This document shows positions 22,828-31,120 of a stretch of DNA of 64,000 nt, piece after piece. The stretch covers positions 1 to 64,000 of the forward strand of contig CAMWBY010000008.1 of the NCBI GenBank assembly GCA_947172645.1. Reading direction: 5' to 3'. The notes below the pieces were generated by a model, which worked only from the letters and a program-made list of their open reading frames with translations, had not been told where the DNA came from and did not search any database. The translations under genes and the position numbers were made by a program. How positions within the stretch are numbered: the first letter of the stretch is position 1; the number at the start of each line of letters is the position of its first letter. Origin of the DNA: an uncultured Lachnospiraceae bacterium (GTDB lineage: Bacteria > Bacillota > Clostridia > Lachnospirales > Lachnospiraceae).

Positions 22828-25458
22828 TTACTTCCCCTCCCTACTGCATATAGCCGCCTGTGCCGCCGCCAACCTCGCAATCGGCACCCTGAACGGTGAA
22901 CATGACACATACGTCAGCCCAACCTTATGGCAGAACTCCACGGAAGACGGGTCGCCGCCATGCTCGCCACAGATACCAAGCTTAATATCCGGCCTTACCG
23001 CACGCCCTTTTTCCGCCGCCATCTGTACCAACTGTCCTACGCCGCTCTGGTCAAGCCTTGCGAACGGGTCAGACTCGTAAATCTTATTCTTATAATAATC
23101 ACCAAGGAACTTGCCTGCATCGTCGCGCGAAAAGCCGAACGTCATCTGCGTCAAGTCATTCGTACCGAACGAGAAGAACTCTGCCTCCTCAGCAATCTCA
23201 TTTGCAAGAAGCGCCGCTCTCGGAATCTCAATCATCGTTCCAACATGGTACTTGATATCGGAATTTTTCTCTTTCTTCACCTGCTCGGCCACTTCCACTA
23301 CAACATCCTTGACAAACTTAAGCTCTTTCTTCTCGCCTACGAGCGGAATCATAATCTCCGGTACGATATCGAAGCCTTTCTCCTCTTTCACTTCGATAGC
23401 CGCTTCCATAACGGCCCTCGTCTGCATCTTGGCAATCTCAGGATACGTAACTGCCAGACGGCATCCACGGTGTCCCATCATCGGGTTAAACTCGTGCAGG
23501 GAATCGCAAATTTCCTGGACTTCTTCCGCCGTCATCATCATCTTCACTGCCAAATCATCGATATCGCCCTGGTCCGTAGGAACGAACTCATGGAGCGGCG
23601 GGTCAAGGAAACGGATGGTAACCGGTCTGCCCTCCATCACTTCATACAGTGCCTTGAAATCGCCTTTCTGGAAAGGAATAAGCGCATTCAGTGCCTTCTC
23701 TCTCTGCTCCACCGTTCTTGCCAGAATCATCTGACGGATTTTCGGAATCCTGTCAGGTTCGAAGAACATATGCTCTGTACGGCACAGTCCGATACCTTCC
23801 GCGCCGTATTTCACTGCGTTTGCCGCATCGGCCGGCGTGTCCGCATTGGTGCGCACCTGTAACTTACGGTACTTATCCGCCCACTCCATGATACGTCCGA
23901 AATTACCGCTCACAGAAGCCTCCACCGTCTTGATGTCGCCTTTATATATCTTACCTGTAGAGCCGTCCAGGGAAATATAATCTCCCTCGTGGAATTCTTC
24001 TCCGCCTAAGGCAAATACTTTATCCTGCTCATTGATTGCAATCTCGCCGCATCCCGATACGCAGGCCGTACCCATGCCACGCGCCACAACCGCTGCGTGG
24101 GACGTCATACCGCCGCGCACAGTCAGGATACCTTCCGCCGCATGCATACCTTCGATATCTTCCGGGGATGTCTCCAGACGAACGAGAATAACCCTCTCGC
24201 CTTTTTCATGGGCAGCCTTCGCCTCATCCGCCGTGAAATATACCTTACCTGCCGCCGCTCCAGGCGATGCCGGGAGAGCCTGTCCAACCACATGGCCTGC
24301 CTTCAGGGCATCCGTGTCAAAAGTAGGATGCAGCAACTGGTCTAAAGATTTCGCCTCGATACGCAGAACCGCTTCCTCGGGTGTAATCATCCCTTCATCC
24401 ACCAAATCACATGCAATCTGGATGGCAGCCGGCGCCGTCCTCTTTCCGTTACGCGTCTGTAAGAAGAACAGCTTACCGTCCTCGATGGTGAACTCCATAT
24501 CCTGCATATCGCGGTAATGGTTCTCCAGTTTATTGGCAATCTCCATAAACTGCTTGAAGCATTCCGGAAGGTCTTCTTCCAGTTTGGTTATGGGCTGCGG
24601 TGTACGGATACCTGCCACCACGTCCTCACCCTGTGCGTTAATCAAGTATTCACCGTAAATTCCCTTCGCGCCTGTAGAAGGATTCCTCGTGAATGCAACG
24701 CCAGTGCCCGACGTATCACCCATATTGCCGAATACCATAGCCTGTACATTGACTGCAGTGCCCCAATCGCCCGGGATGTCGTTCATTCTCCTGTACACAA
24801 TCGCCCTGTCGTTATCCCAGGAACGGAATACGGCCTTTACAGCTTCCATAAGCTGCACCTTCGGCTCCTGCGGGAAATCTTCACCCTTATTCTCTTTGTA
24901 AATATTTTTGAATTTGACGATGATATCTTTCAGGTCCTCAGCAGTCAGTTCCGTATCGAACTTAATGCCCTTAGCCTCTTTTATCTCGTCCAGGATTCTT
25001 TCGAAATAAGATTTCGGTATCTCCATCACGACGTCGGAGAACATCTGGATAAACCTTCTATAAGAGTCATACGCAAATCTCGGGTTGCCTGTCTTCTTTG
25101 CAAACCCTTCCACGGCAACATCATTCAGCCCGAGATTCAAGATTGTGTCCATCATACCCGGCATGGAAGCCCTGGCGCCGGAACGCACCGACACAAGAAG
25201 CGGATTCTGTGTATCGCCGAATTTCTTCCCCTGCTTCTCTTCCAGACCTGCAAGCGCCTCGAAAATCTGCTCTTTAATCTCATCGGTAATCTGCCTGCCG
25301 CTGTTATAGTAGTCTGTACATGCCTCTGTCGTAACCGTAAACCCCTGCGGGATAGGCAAGCCCAGATTCGTCATCTCGGCAAGGTTGGCCCCCTTGCCTC
25401 CTAAAAGATTACGCATGTCGGCATTGCCTTCCTCAAATAAGTACACCCATTTCGCCAT
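22828..25458 (-). CDS. ppdK: Pyruvate, phosphate dikinase
   Basis: The 876-residue enzyme interconverts pyruvate, ATP and phosphate with phosphoenolpyruvate, AMP and pyrophosphate in the cytoplasm. The order of domains is canonical: N-terminal ATP-grasp domain (MAKWVYLFEEGNADMRNLLG, then KGANLAEM), the swivelling phosphohistidine domain with GGMTSHAAVVARGMGTAC near residue 452 (catalytic His), and the C-terminal TIM barrel with GEHGGDPSSVEFC and the catalytic SCSPFRVP near residue 855. Length is normal for the clostridial enzyme. GAGAGGG precedes the ATG. It is transcribed as a single gene from a promoter in the gap to the glycerophosphodiesterase gene, with a hairpin in its leader. This is the first clearly chromosomal core gene to the right of the mobile region. 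Confidence 0.97.
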   Translation of the reverse strand: MAKWVYLFEEGNADMRNLLGGKGANLAEMTNLGLPIPQGFTVTTEACTDYYNSGRQITDEIKEQIFEALAGLEEKQGKKFGDTQNPLLVSVRSGARASMPGMMDTILNLGLNDVAVEGFAKKTGNPRFAYDSYRRFIQMFSDVVMEIPKSYFERILDEIKEAKGIKFDTELTAEDLKDIIVKFKNIYKENKGEDFPQEPKVQLMEAVKAVFRSWDNDRAIVYRRMNDIPGDWGTAVNVQAMVFGNMGDTSGTGVAFTRNPSTGAKGIYGEYLINAQGEDVVAGIRTPQPITKLEEDLPECFKQFMEIANKLENHYRDMQDMEFTIEDGKLFFLQTRNGKRTAPAAIQIACDLVDEGMITPEEAVLRIEAKSLDQLLHPTFDTDALKAGHVVGQALPASPGAAAGKVYFTADEAKAAHEKGERVILVRLETSPEDIEGMHAAEGILTVRGGMTSHAAVVARGMGTACVSGCGEIAINEQDKVFALGGEEFHEGDYISLDGSTGKIYKGDIKTVEASVSGNFGRIMEWADKYRKLQVRTNADTPADAANAVKYGAEGIGLCRTEHMFFEPDRIPKIRQMILARTVEQREKALNALIPFQKGDFKALYEVMEGRPVTIRFLDPPLHEFVPTDQGDIDDLAVKMMMTAEEVQEICDSLHEFNPMMGHRGCRLAVTYPEIAKMQTRAVMEAAIEVKEEKGFDIVPEIMIPLVGEKKELKFVKDVVVEVAEQVKKEKNSDIKYHVGTMIEIPRAALLANEIAEEAEFFSFGTNDLTQMTFGFSRDDAGKFLGDYYKNKIYESDPFARLDQSGVGQLVQMAAEKGRAVRPDIKLGICGEHGGDPSSVEFCHKVGLTYVSCSPFRVPIARLAAAQAAICSREGK

Positions 25459-25520
25459 AGTTTTTGCCCTCTCTTTTTCTTTATAAGCTATATGCCCGAT
25501 GCCGCGTCATCAGCACTGGC

Positions 25521-25554
25521 TGCAAAATGCCGTCGCCTTCCGACAGCGTTTTGC
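25521..25554 (-). promoter_or_regulatory. Stem-loop in the ppdK leader
   Basis: On the minus strand GCAAAACGCTGTCG pairs with CGACGGCATTTTGC with two G-U type wobbles and a short GAAG loop. It lies about 60 bases before the ppdK start. A related-looking hairpin lies between pnp and the HD-GYP gene (50523-50551). No T-run follows, so it is a leader structure or dispersed repeat, not a terminator. Confidence 0.45.
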
Positions 25555-25580
25555 GGTATACATTACTGTATTCCTTTCTT

Positions 25581-25589
25581 ATTTTACCA
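25581..25589 (-). promoter_or_regulatory. Extended -10 element of the ppdK promoter
   Basis: TGGTAAAAT on the minus strand fits an extended -10 (TG-N-TAAAAT). The -35 region, TGGTAA 16 bases further upstream, is weak. The predicted leader is about 115 bases. Confidence 0.4.
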
Positions 25590-25622
25590 TATAATTGGAA
25601 ATTTACCACCCGTTTTTTGTAG

Positions 25623-26447
25623 TTAGGGCGTAAATCTTTCAAATATGAACACATCAAAAGCATCCTGCGCCTTTTCCAGTTCCTGTCTGCTGTGGATTGT
25701 CCACGCCACCGCCGGATTCCCATACAGATGCCTACATATCCTTCTGCCCGGCTCCTCCTTAAACCGATGGTTATAAGCGATGAAGTCCGGTTTCGTGAAG
25801 AAATTAAGGAGCAGATGCGTCATGCAAAAATGAATAACGCCCCTGTATCCGCCGTCAATCAGGAAATTCGAGGCAAGCTGCCCTCTGACCGCCTCGTTAT
25901 GGTGCAGGCGGAACCACCACAATACCGCCGGATTAAACGACTCGATACAGTACTCCCCGCAGTAAGCCCGCAAAAGGCCGTCAATCACCACGCAGGAAGG
26001 CACTCTCACCCTCTCGTCTTTGATTTCTATAATCAAAGGCACCCGTCCGTCCACCATATGGAGCAAGTCTTCCAGTTTCGGTATCCGCTCGTTTGAATCG
26101 GCTAACGTAAACTCCTGGAGCTCATCATAAGTATAGTCCTCGATTACGCCGTCCACGCCGCACATGCGCTTTAAATTAAAATCATGGAAAATCACAGGAA
26201 CCTTGTCCCTTGTCACATGCACGTCCAGTTCCATTCCGTATCCTGCTTCCACTGCCCGTCTGAAAGCCTCCATAGAATTTTCCGGCGCATCGTGCGCATT
26301 GTCATACAGCCCTCTGTGGGCGAAATACTTTTTGCGGAAAAAACTGGTATCTGGGCGGTGGGCCATCCGCGGCATAAGCGCCAGTAAGTACAGAACGCAC
26401 GGCGCCACAGCAAGCCCTGCCATCGTTTTTACTTTTTTCTTCACCAT
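25623..26447 (-). CDS. Membrane-anchored glycerophosphodiester phosphodiesterase
   Basis: The 274-residue protein has an N-terminal membrane anchor (residues 9-27, MAGLAVAPCVLYLLALMP) followed by a GDPD TIM-barrel. The active-site features are FAHRGLYDNAHDAPENSMEA (HRG and the metal-binding E of ENS), GMELDVHVTRDKVPVIFHD (ELD and the HD pair) and PLIIEIK. Such enzymes hydrolyse glycerophosphodiesters, releasing glycerol 3-phosphate from lipid headgroups; the anchor puts this one at the membrane. The barrel is somewhat short at its C-terminus (HSRQELEKAQ, then DVFIFERFTP). The ribosome binding site before the ATG is weak. It is transcribed in the same direction as ppdK but separated by 164 bases with a promoter. 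Confidence 0.88.
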   Translation of the reverse strand: MVKKKVKTMAGLAVAPCVLYLLALMPRMAHRPDTSFFRKKYFAHRGLYDNAHDAPENSMEAFRRAVEAGYGMELDVHVTRDKVPVIFHDFNLKRMCGVDGVIEDYTYDELQEFTLADSNERIPKLEDLLHMVDGRVPLIIEIKDERVRVPSCVVIDGLLRAYCGEYCIESFNPAVLWWFRLHHNEAVRGQLASNFLIDGGYRGVIHFCMTHLLLNFFTKPDFIAYNHRFKEEPGRRICRHLYGNPAVAWTIHSRQELEKAQDAFDVFIFERFTP

Positions 26448-26673
26448 TTCTCACACCATTCCAGGCATACGCCGGGCCGTCCCGGCGTGCCCGCTTCCTT
26501 TGTATTTTTATATAAATTATAACTTACTCCCGCCAATCTGCAAAGGCTTTCCGTACAATTTTTACACCCGCAGGTGCCGTCCCGCCACAATCCCCACCCA
26601 CGCCGGATTTCGCATTCTATTTCACATTCCTTTACGATAATTTGGCGCGATATCATTTTCCTTCCATTTTCCC

Positions 26674-26701
26674 TTGAAAAAAGGCATCTTTCATGTATAA
26701 T
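26674..26701 (+). promoter_or_regulatory. Promoter of the ABC-F gene
   Basis: TTGAAA (26674-26679) and TATAAT (26696-26701) are separated by 16 bases, a strong housekeeping-type promoter. Predicted transcription starts near 26708, leaving a leader of about 210 bases before the ABC-F start. The preceding stretch 26448-26673 holds nothing else I can support. Confidence 0.75.
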
Positions 26702-26812
26702 AGTAAAAGTTACTGCAAAAACGGCTTGTTGTGCAGGCTCACTTTACAGACCGGATATGTACCGGATAATATCCTAAAATATATAATTATAAAAGAAACA
26801 GAAGGTTTTAGT

Positions 26813-26899
26813 GTGAAAAATCCATACACGGAAGATTGTTTCACTGTCCGAACAAAGTTCGGACGCAAATTTGTGCTTGCGCCCAAATTCGTAGGCTGA
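26813..26899 (+). CDS. Possible leader peptide of the ABC-F gene
   Basis: Inside the long ABC-F leader a GTG at 26813 has AGAAGG (26800-26805) at a 7-base spacing and opens a 28-codon frame. The product begins MKNPYTEDCF and ends LAPKFVG. The frame contains the perfect hairpin at 26846-26864 and stops 19 bases before the ABC-F start. This is the layout of attenuator leader peptides that control ABC-F resistance genes, but the composition could also come from the palindromic repeats themselves. Treat as a candidate. Confidence 0.35.
   Translation: MKNPYTEDCFTVRTKFGRKFVLAPKFVG
26846..26864 (+). repeat. 8-3-8 palindrome in the ABC-F leader
   Basis: GTCCGAAC, loop AAA, GTTCGGAC: perfect 8-bp arms with a 3-base loop, directly followed by a weaker CGCAA/TTGCG stem. 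One of several palindromes with this geometry in the window (see 40608-40701 and 46579-46597). Confidence 0.8.
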
Positions 26900-26921
26900 G
26901 CAAGAATAGGAGATTTATATG
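26894..26921 (+). repeat. Start-site module A, copy before ABC-F
   Basis: A 28-base segment starting GGCTGAGCAAGAAT and ending with the ABC-F start codon; matches the nrnA leader (59824-59851, opposite strand) at 25 of 28 bases. It supplies the AGGAG ribosome binding site. Confidence 0.85.
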
Positions 26922-28559
26922 ATTCAGGCAAATAACGTTACACTACGCGTAGGGAAAAAGGCGCTCTTCGAGGACGTCAACATCAAATTCACGGAAGGAA
27001 ACTGTTACGGGTTAATCGGCGCCAACGGCGCAGGCAAATCTACCTTCCTTAAGATTCTTTCCGGCGCCCTTGAAACCACCAACGGAGACGTATCCATCAC
27101 CCCCGGACAGCGCCTCTCCGTCCTGGAACAGGACCATTTTAAATACGACGGTTATCCTGTCATGGATACCGTAATCATGGGCAACGAGCGTCTTTACCAG
27201 ATTATGAAAGAAAAAGAAGCTATCTATGCCAAGGAAGACTTTACCGACGAGGACGGCATCCGCGCCAGTGAACTGGAGGCGGAATTTGCAGAGATGGACG
27301 GCTGGGACGCGGAATCAGGCGCCGCCATGCTCCTAAACGGCCTGGGCGTCGGCACGGAACTGCATTACAGCATGATGTCCGACTTAAACGGCAATGAGAA
27401 AGTGAAAGTCCTGCTTGCCAAAGCCCTTTTTGGCAACCCGGATATTCTGTTGCTCGACGAGCCCACCAACCACCTGGATTTAGATGCCATCGCATGGCTG
27501 GAAGAATTTTTGATTAATTTTGAAAATACCGTCATCGTGGTTTCCCACGACCGCTACTTCTTAAACAAGGTCTGCACCCATACAGCCGACATCGACTACG
27601 GCAAGATTCAGCTCTATGCGGGCAACTACGACTTCTGGTATGAGTCCAGCCAGTTGATTATCAAGCAGCGCAAGGAAGCCAACAAGAAGAAAGAGGAACA
27701 AATCAAGGAGCTGCAAGAATTTATCTCCCGTTTCTCCGCCAACGCCTCCAAATCCAAGCAGGCTACGTCCAGGAAGCGCGCCCTGGAAAAAATTGAGTTG
27801 GACGACATCCGCCCGTCAAGCCGGAAATACCCTTACATTGATTTCAGGCCCGAACGCGAAATCGGCAACGAAGTCCTGACCGTAGAAGGAATCAGTAAGA
27901 CCGTAAACGGTGAAAAAGTGTTGGACAACATTTCCTTCATCGTAGGTCATGACGACAAAATTGCATTTGTTGGCGGCAACGAACTTGCCAAGACGACCTT
28001 ATTCAGAATCCTTATGGGTGAACTGGAACCCGACGAAGGCACCTACAAGTGGGGCGTCACCACTTCCCAGGCTTATTTTCCGAAGGACAGCACCACGGAA
28101 TTTGACAATAACTATACCATCACGGAATGGCTCACAGGCTACTCCCCCGTCAAGGATGTAACCTATGTCCGCGGTTTCCTGGGCCGTATGCTTTTCGCAG
28201 GCGAGGACGGCGTCAAGAAAGTGAAAGTCCTCTCCGGCGGGGAGAAGGTTCGCTGTCTTCTGTCCAAGATGATGATTAGCGGCGCCAACTGTCTGATTTT
28301 CGACGAACCCACAAACCATCTGGATATGGAATCCATCACCGCGCTGAACGAAGGCATGAAGAAATTCAAAGGCGTGGAGCTTTTCTCCTGCCATGACCAC
28401 CAGGTTGTGCAGACCACCGCAAACCGTATTATGGAGATTCTTCCGGACGGCACATTAATCGATAAGATTACTACTTACGACGAATATCTGGAGAGCGATG
28501 AGATGGCAAGGAAGCGTACCGTTTACACAAGCACGGCGAACGACGAAGACGACAACTGA
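26919..28559 (+). CDS. ABC-F family ATPase with degenerate second nucleotide site
   Basis: This cytoplasmic protein of 546 residues has two ABC domains, no membrane span and a charged linker (about residues 240-300), as in ribosome-associated ABC-F proteins of the YbiT/EttA group. The first site has Walker A GANGAGKSTFL and Walker B LLLDEPTNHLDLDA, but the signature reads LNGNEKVKVLL instead of LSGGE. The second site has GGNELAKTTLF, in which the P-loop glycine before lysine is alanine, with signature LSGGEKVRCLL and Walker B CLIFDEPTNHLDMES. ABC-F proteins act on the translating ribosome or in antibiotic protection; which applies here is not decided. AGGAG lies 6 bases before the ATG. It begins a plus-strand run with the PHP and HAD genes. 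Confidence 0.9.
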   Translation: MIQANNVTLRVGKKALFEDVNIKFTEGNCYGLIGANGAGKSTFLKILSGALETTNGDVSITPGQRLSVLEQDHFKYDGYPVMDTVIMGNERLYQIMKEKEAIYAKEDFTDEDGIRASELEAEFAEMDGWDAESGAAMLLNGLGVGTELHYSMMSDLNGNEKVKVLLAKALFGNPDILLLDEPTNHLDLDAIAWLEEFLINFENTVIVVSHDRYFLNKVCTHTADIDYGKIQLYAGNYDFWYESSQLIIKQRKEANKKKEEQIKELQEFISRFSANASKSKQATSRKRALEKIELDDIRPSSRKYPYIDFRPEREIGNEVLTVEGISKTVNGEKVLDNISFIVGHDDKIAFVGGNELAKTTLFRILMGELEPDEGTYKWGVTTSQAYFPKDSTTEFDNNYTITEWLTGYSPVKDVTYVRGFLGRMLFAGEDGVKKVKVLSGGEKVRCLLSKMMISGANCLIFDEPTNHLDMESITALNEGMKKFKGVELFSCHDHQVVQTTANRIMEILPDGTLIDKITTYDEYLESDEMARKRTVYTSTANDEDDN

Positions 28560-28589
28560 TTTTCTGTTTCACAGACTGGATAAGGAAAA

Positions 28590-28613
28590 GATTGAAAATT
28601 AAAATTTTCAATC
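28590..28613 (+). repeat. Perfect AT-rich palindrome between ABC-F and PHP genes
   Basis: GATTGAAAATT and AATTTTCAATC are perfect 11-bp arms separated by AA. It lies 31 bases after the ABC-F stop. It could be a weak terminator or an operator; no T-run follows. Confidence 0.7.
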
Positions 28614-28651
28614 GCGAGATTTGTGCCTGCGCTATTGCTTGCCACAAACTC

Positions 28652-28682
28652 GTTATGCGCATAAAACAGCGCAGAAATGGAG
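28652..28682 (+). repeat. Start-site module B, copy 1
   Basis: A 31-base leader sequence (GTTATGCGCATAAAACAGCG to GGAG) differs at one base from 29584-29614. It contains TGCGC/GCGCA arms and supplies the ribosome binding site of the PHP gene. Confidence 0.85.
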
Positions 28683-28688
28683 TGAACA

Positions 28689-29555
28689 ATGAAACCTGTA
28701 GACTTACACACCCATTCCAATAAATCCGACGGAAGCTATACCCCCACCGAACTGGTAGACTATGCCATCGCCAAAGGGTTAAGCGCCGTCGCGCTCACCG
28801 ACCACGACACCATAGACGGACTGACGGAAGCAGTCTCCTATGCCAAGACGCTTACGCAGGCAGGTAAACCTTCCGTTGAAGTGGTTCCGGGAATCGAATT
28901 TTCCACCAAGCATGGAGAGCGGGACGTCCACGTCGTCGGACTGTATATCTCCCACGAAGCGCCGCAGTTTCGTACAAAGTTACAAGAGTTCGTGGACTCC
29001 CGCACAAACCGCAACATCAAGATGTGCCGTAACCTACAGGAAGCAGGCATAGACATCACTTATGAAAAATTACAGGCCATGCATCCCGACGCGGTAATCA
29101 CAAGGGCGCATTACGCCGCCTACCTGTTGGGGCATGGCTATGTCAAAAGCCGCCAGGACGCCTTTGCGCAATATCTTGGCGACCACACGAAATATTTCGT
29201 CCCCAGGGAAAAGGTGACCCCCGCCCAGGCGGTGGAATTAATCTTAGAGGCCGGCGGCGTGCCGATTCTGGCCCACCCGCCCCTGTACCACATGGGAAAT
29301 TCAGCCCTGGAAAATCTCGTCTCCACACTGAAAGAAGCCGGGTTAATGGGCATCGAAGTGCTTTACAGCACCTACACAAACCAGGATGAGAGGGACATGT
29401 TCAGACTGGCGGAGAAATACAGCCTGCTCCCGAGCGGCGGTTCCGATTTCCACGGAGTCAACAAGCCCGGCCTCGACTTAGGGTGCGGCTATGGCAAGCT
29501 GTTTGTGCCGGAAGAGTTTCTTTACAATATCAGGATGGCCGCACTTCAAAAATGA
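28689..29555 (+). CDS. PHP-domain phosphoesterase
   Basis: The 288-residue protein starts MKPVDLHTHSNKSDGSYTP, the first metal-binding motif (DLHTHS-SDG) of the PHP family, followed by ALTDHDTIDG and VPGIEFST, then VHVVGLYI, ILAHPPLYHM and GGSDFHGVNKPG. All motifs of the trinuclear site are present. Stand-alone PHP proteins of this size (YciV/RNase AM, or 3',5'-nucleoside bisphosphate phosphatase types) hydrolyse nucleotide phosphodiesters or monophosphoesters; the substrate here is not determined. GGAG (28679-28682) precedes the ATG inside a repeated leader module also found before the next gene. Cytoplasmic. Confidence 0.9.
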   Translation: MKPVDLHTHSNKSDGSYTPTELVDYAIAKGLSAVALTDHDTIDGLTEAVSYAKTLTQAGKPSVEVVPGIEFSTKHGERDVHVVGLYISHEAPQFRTKLQEFVDSRTNRNIKMCRNLQEAGIDITYEKLQAMHPDAVITRAHYAAYLLGHGYVKSRQDAFAQYLGDHTKYFVPREKVTPAQAVELILEAGGVPILAHPPLYHMGNSALENLVSTLKEAGLMGIEVLYSTYTNQDERDMFRLAEKYSLLPSGGSDFHGVNKPGLDLGCGYGKLFVPEEFLYNIRMAALQK

Positions 29556-29583
29556 AGTGAAATGGAAGAGAATCCGCAAACCT

Positions 29584-29614
29584 GTTATGCGCAAAAAACA
29601 GCGCAGAAATGGAG
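29584..29614 (+). repeat. Start-site module B, copy 2
   Basis: This copy matches 28652-28682 at 30 of 31 bases and supplies the GGAG ribosome binding site of the following HAD gene. Similarity continues weakly upstream and into the ATGAAAC of both genes. Confidence 0.85.
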
Positions 29615-29619
29615 CAGAC

Positions 29620-30426
29620 ATGAAACTTTTGTTCACCGATTTAGACGGGACACTCTTAAATAACGACAGCCAGGTATCCGCAGCCACCAAGGCTTTTCTT
29701 GACAAATTCCTTGCGGCGGGGAACAAACTCATCTTCTCCTCCGGCCGTCCCAAAGACAGCATCCTGGAAGTCAAAAACAACGCCGGACTCACACAGCCCG
29801 GCATTCTTCTCATCTGCAGCAACGGCGCCCAAGTCTATGACTGCGACACCGGGCGCACCATTATGGAAACAAGACTTCCCCTCCCCTATGTATCCTACTT
29901 GCAGGAGCAGGCAGCAAAATACGGCGTACATATCCATACTTATCGTGACGACGCCGTCGTCTCCCCCGCTGAAGACGAAGAAATCATTTTCTACCGTAAG
30001 CGGATTCATCTGCCCCTTATCGTCTCGCCGGCTTTGTCCGACGCGCTGACTGTAGGGCCGTACAAGATGCTTGCCATCAGCCTCCGCGATGCGGACAAAT
30101 TGGAAGCCTTCCGCCTTGGCATCTCACAGTGGGCACAGAATAAAATCCAGACCATCTATTCCAATCAAATATACTTAGAACTTTTCCCCCATACTGCGGG
30201 CAAAGAAAACGCACTCCGTTTCGTCTGCGATTACTTCGGCGCGCCGCTCTCCGATTCCTATGCCGCAGGGGATGCGGACAATGACATTTCCATGATAAAG
30301 GCCGCGGGGACAGGCATCGCCATGCGAAACGCCGCCGATTATGTGAAGCAGGCAGCCGACGTCGTCACCGAACTGGACAACGACCAGGACGGGCTTGCGC
30401 ATATGATGGAGAAGTTATTAGGCTGA
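29620..30426 (+). CDS. Cof-type HAD-superfamily phosphatase
   Basis: The 268-residue product starts MKLLFTDLDGTLLNNDSQVS, the HAD motif I (nucleophile Asp in DLDGT), with FSSGRP (motif II region), a C2 cap domain, and GDADNDISMIKAAG (motif IV). It belongs to the Cof/YbjI group of broad sugar-phosphate or pyridoxal-phosphate phosphatases; the substrate is unknown. The frame is open upstream through the previous gene's end, but the repeated GGAG module directly before 29620 decides this start. The stop lies 4 bases from the stop of the convergent Crp-type gene. A second, distinct HAD protein lies at 32883-33689. Confidence 0.9.
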   Translation: MKLLFTDLDGTLLNNDSQVSAATKAFLDKFLAAGNKLIFSSGRPKDSILEVKNNAGLTQPGILLICSNGAQVYDCDTGRTIMETRLPLPYVSYLQEQAAKYGVHIHTYRDDAVVSPAEDEEIIFYRKRIHLPLIVSPALSDALTVGPYKMLAISLRDADKLEAFRLGISQWAQNKIQTIYSNQIYLELFPHTAGKENALRFVCDYFGAPLSDSYAAGDADNDISMIKAAGTGIAMRNAADYVKQAADVVTELDNDQDGLAHMMEKLLG

Positions 30427-30430
30427 AAAA

Positions 30431-31057
30431 TCAAAATTTCTCAAGCCTGTACGTCCCCTTTCCCAGTTTTCTCACCAACCCGTCGGCTTCACATTGATTC
30501 AAAATCCTTTGAAGATGCCTCGCGCTGCAGTGAAGATGAAAGGCAGCCTGTTCTATTCCCTTTAAAGTCCCATCCTGGCATTTATACTTCATATAAGACA
30601 TAACTCGTTCTGTAAGAGAAGCGGGAGCCGCCTCAATGGTCGTCATGGCTCCCATCTTGGCTGAAAGGCTGTAACAGATAAGCTCTAAAAACTTGTTATT
30701 GGCAAGCAGCGTCTCCCTGTGTTTTTCAACGGAAAATGCTATGCAGGTCAGGTTTTCCGCCGCCTCCACGTAAATATTGTTGCTTTTGGGATAAAAAATA
30801 TCCATTTCTCCAAGAAAATAACCCGCCGCCCCGTTTGACAGAGAATACCGTGTGCCGTCATCGCGGATGAAATAGATATTGATAGAGCCCTCTTCCACAA
30901 TCTGAAATAATATTTCTTTTTGAAAAGGCGAACTCACCAACTCGCCTTTTTCATATTTTATGAGATAAAAACCGACATCCAACAAACCAAGCACCACATG
31001 ATGTTTACTGCCTGCAATGCAGGCTGAGACTTTCTCTTTATCATAAATTTTTTCCAT
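30431..31057 (-). CDS. Crp/Fnr-family transcription regulator
   Basis: The 208-residue protein has an N-terminal cyclic-nucleotide-binding-type beta-roll (about 20-125; GELVSSPFQKEILFQIVEEG followed by FLGEMDIF) and a C-terminal helix-turn-helix (about 145-205; LTERVMSYMKYK, then GIEQAAFHLHCSARHLQRIL). No Fe-S cysteine cluster of Fnr type is seen. The recognition helix CSARHLQRIL would bind DNA. The gene is divergent from a MATE transporter gene 87 bases away, and the palindrome between them (31071-31090) is the obvious operator, so it probably controls the transporter and itself. Effector unknown. Its 3' end is convergent with the HAD gene. Confidence 0.88.
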   Translation of the reverse strand: MEKIYDKEKVSACIAGSKHHVVLGLLDVGFYLIKYEKGELVSSPFQKEILFQIVEEGSINIYFIRDDGTRYSLSNGAAGYFLGEMDIFYPKSNNIYVEAAENLTCIAFSVEKHRETLLANNKFLELICYSLSAKMGAMTTIEAAPASLTERVMSYMKYKCQDGTLKGIEQAAFHLHCSARHLQRILNQCEADGLVRKLGKGTYRLEKF

Positions 31058-31070
31058 AAGGCTTCCTTTT

Positions 31071-31090
31071 AACAGGACATATGACCTGTT
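31071..31090. promoter_or_regulatory. Operator palindrome between Crp-type regulator and MATE genes
   Basis: AACAGGACATATGACCTGTT is a 20-base palindrome with a single mismatched pair, centred on CATATG. Its centre is about 46 bases before the predicted transcription start of the MATE gene, a position used by Crp-type activators. Confidence 0.7.
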
Positions 31091-31092
31091 TT

Positions 31093-31120
31093 TTGAGTTT
31101 ATTTTAGATTAAAATAAAAT
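31093..31120 (+). promoter_or_regulatory. Promoter of the MATE gene
   Basis: TTGAGT (31093-31098) and TAAAAT (31115-31120) have a 16-base spacer and lie directly downstream of the operator palindrome. GGGAGG follows at 31130-31135 as the ribosome binding site. Confidence 0.65.

Noticed and set aside
22710..22910. 66-codon minus-strand frame overlapping the ppdK 3' end as a full gene
   Set aside because: Its first third lies inside ppdK in another frame and there is no ribosome binding site. Only the part beyond the ppdK stop is mentioned, as a possible remnant.
22927..23862. 311-codon open frame on the plus strand over ppdK
   Set aside because: Antisense to ppdK, no motif, no ribosome binding site.
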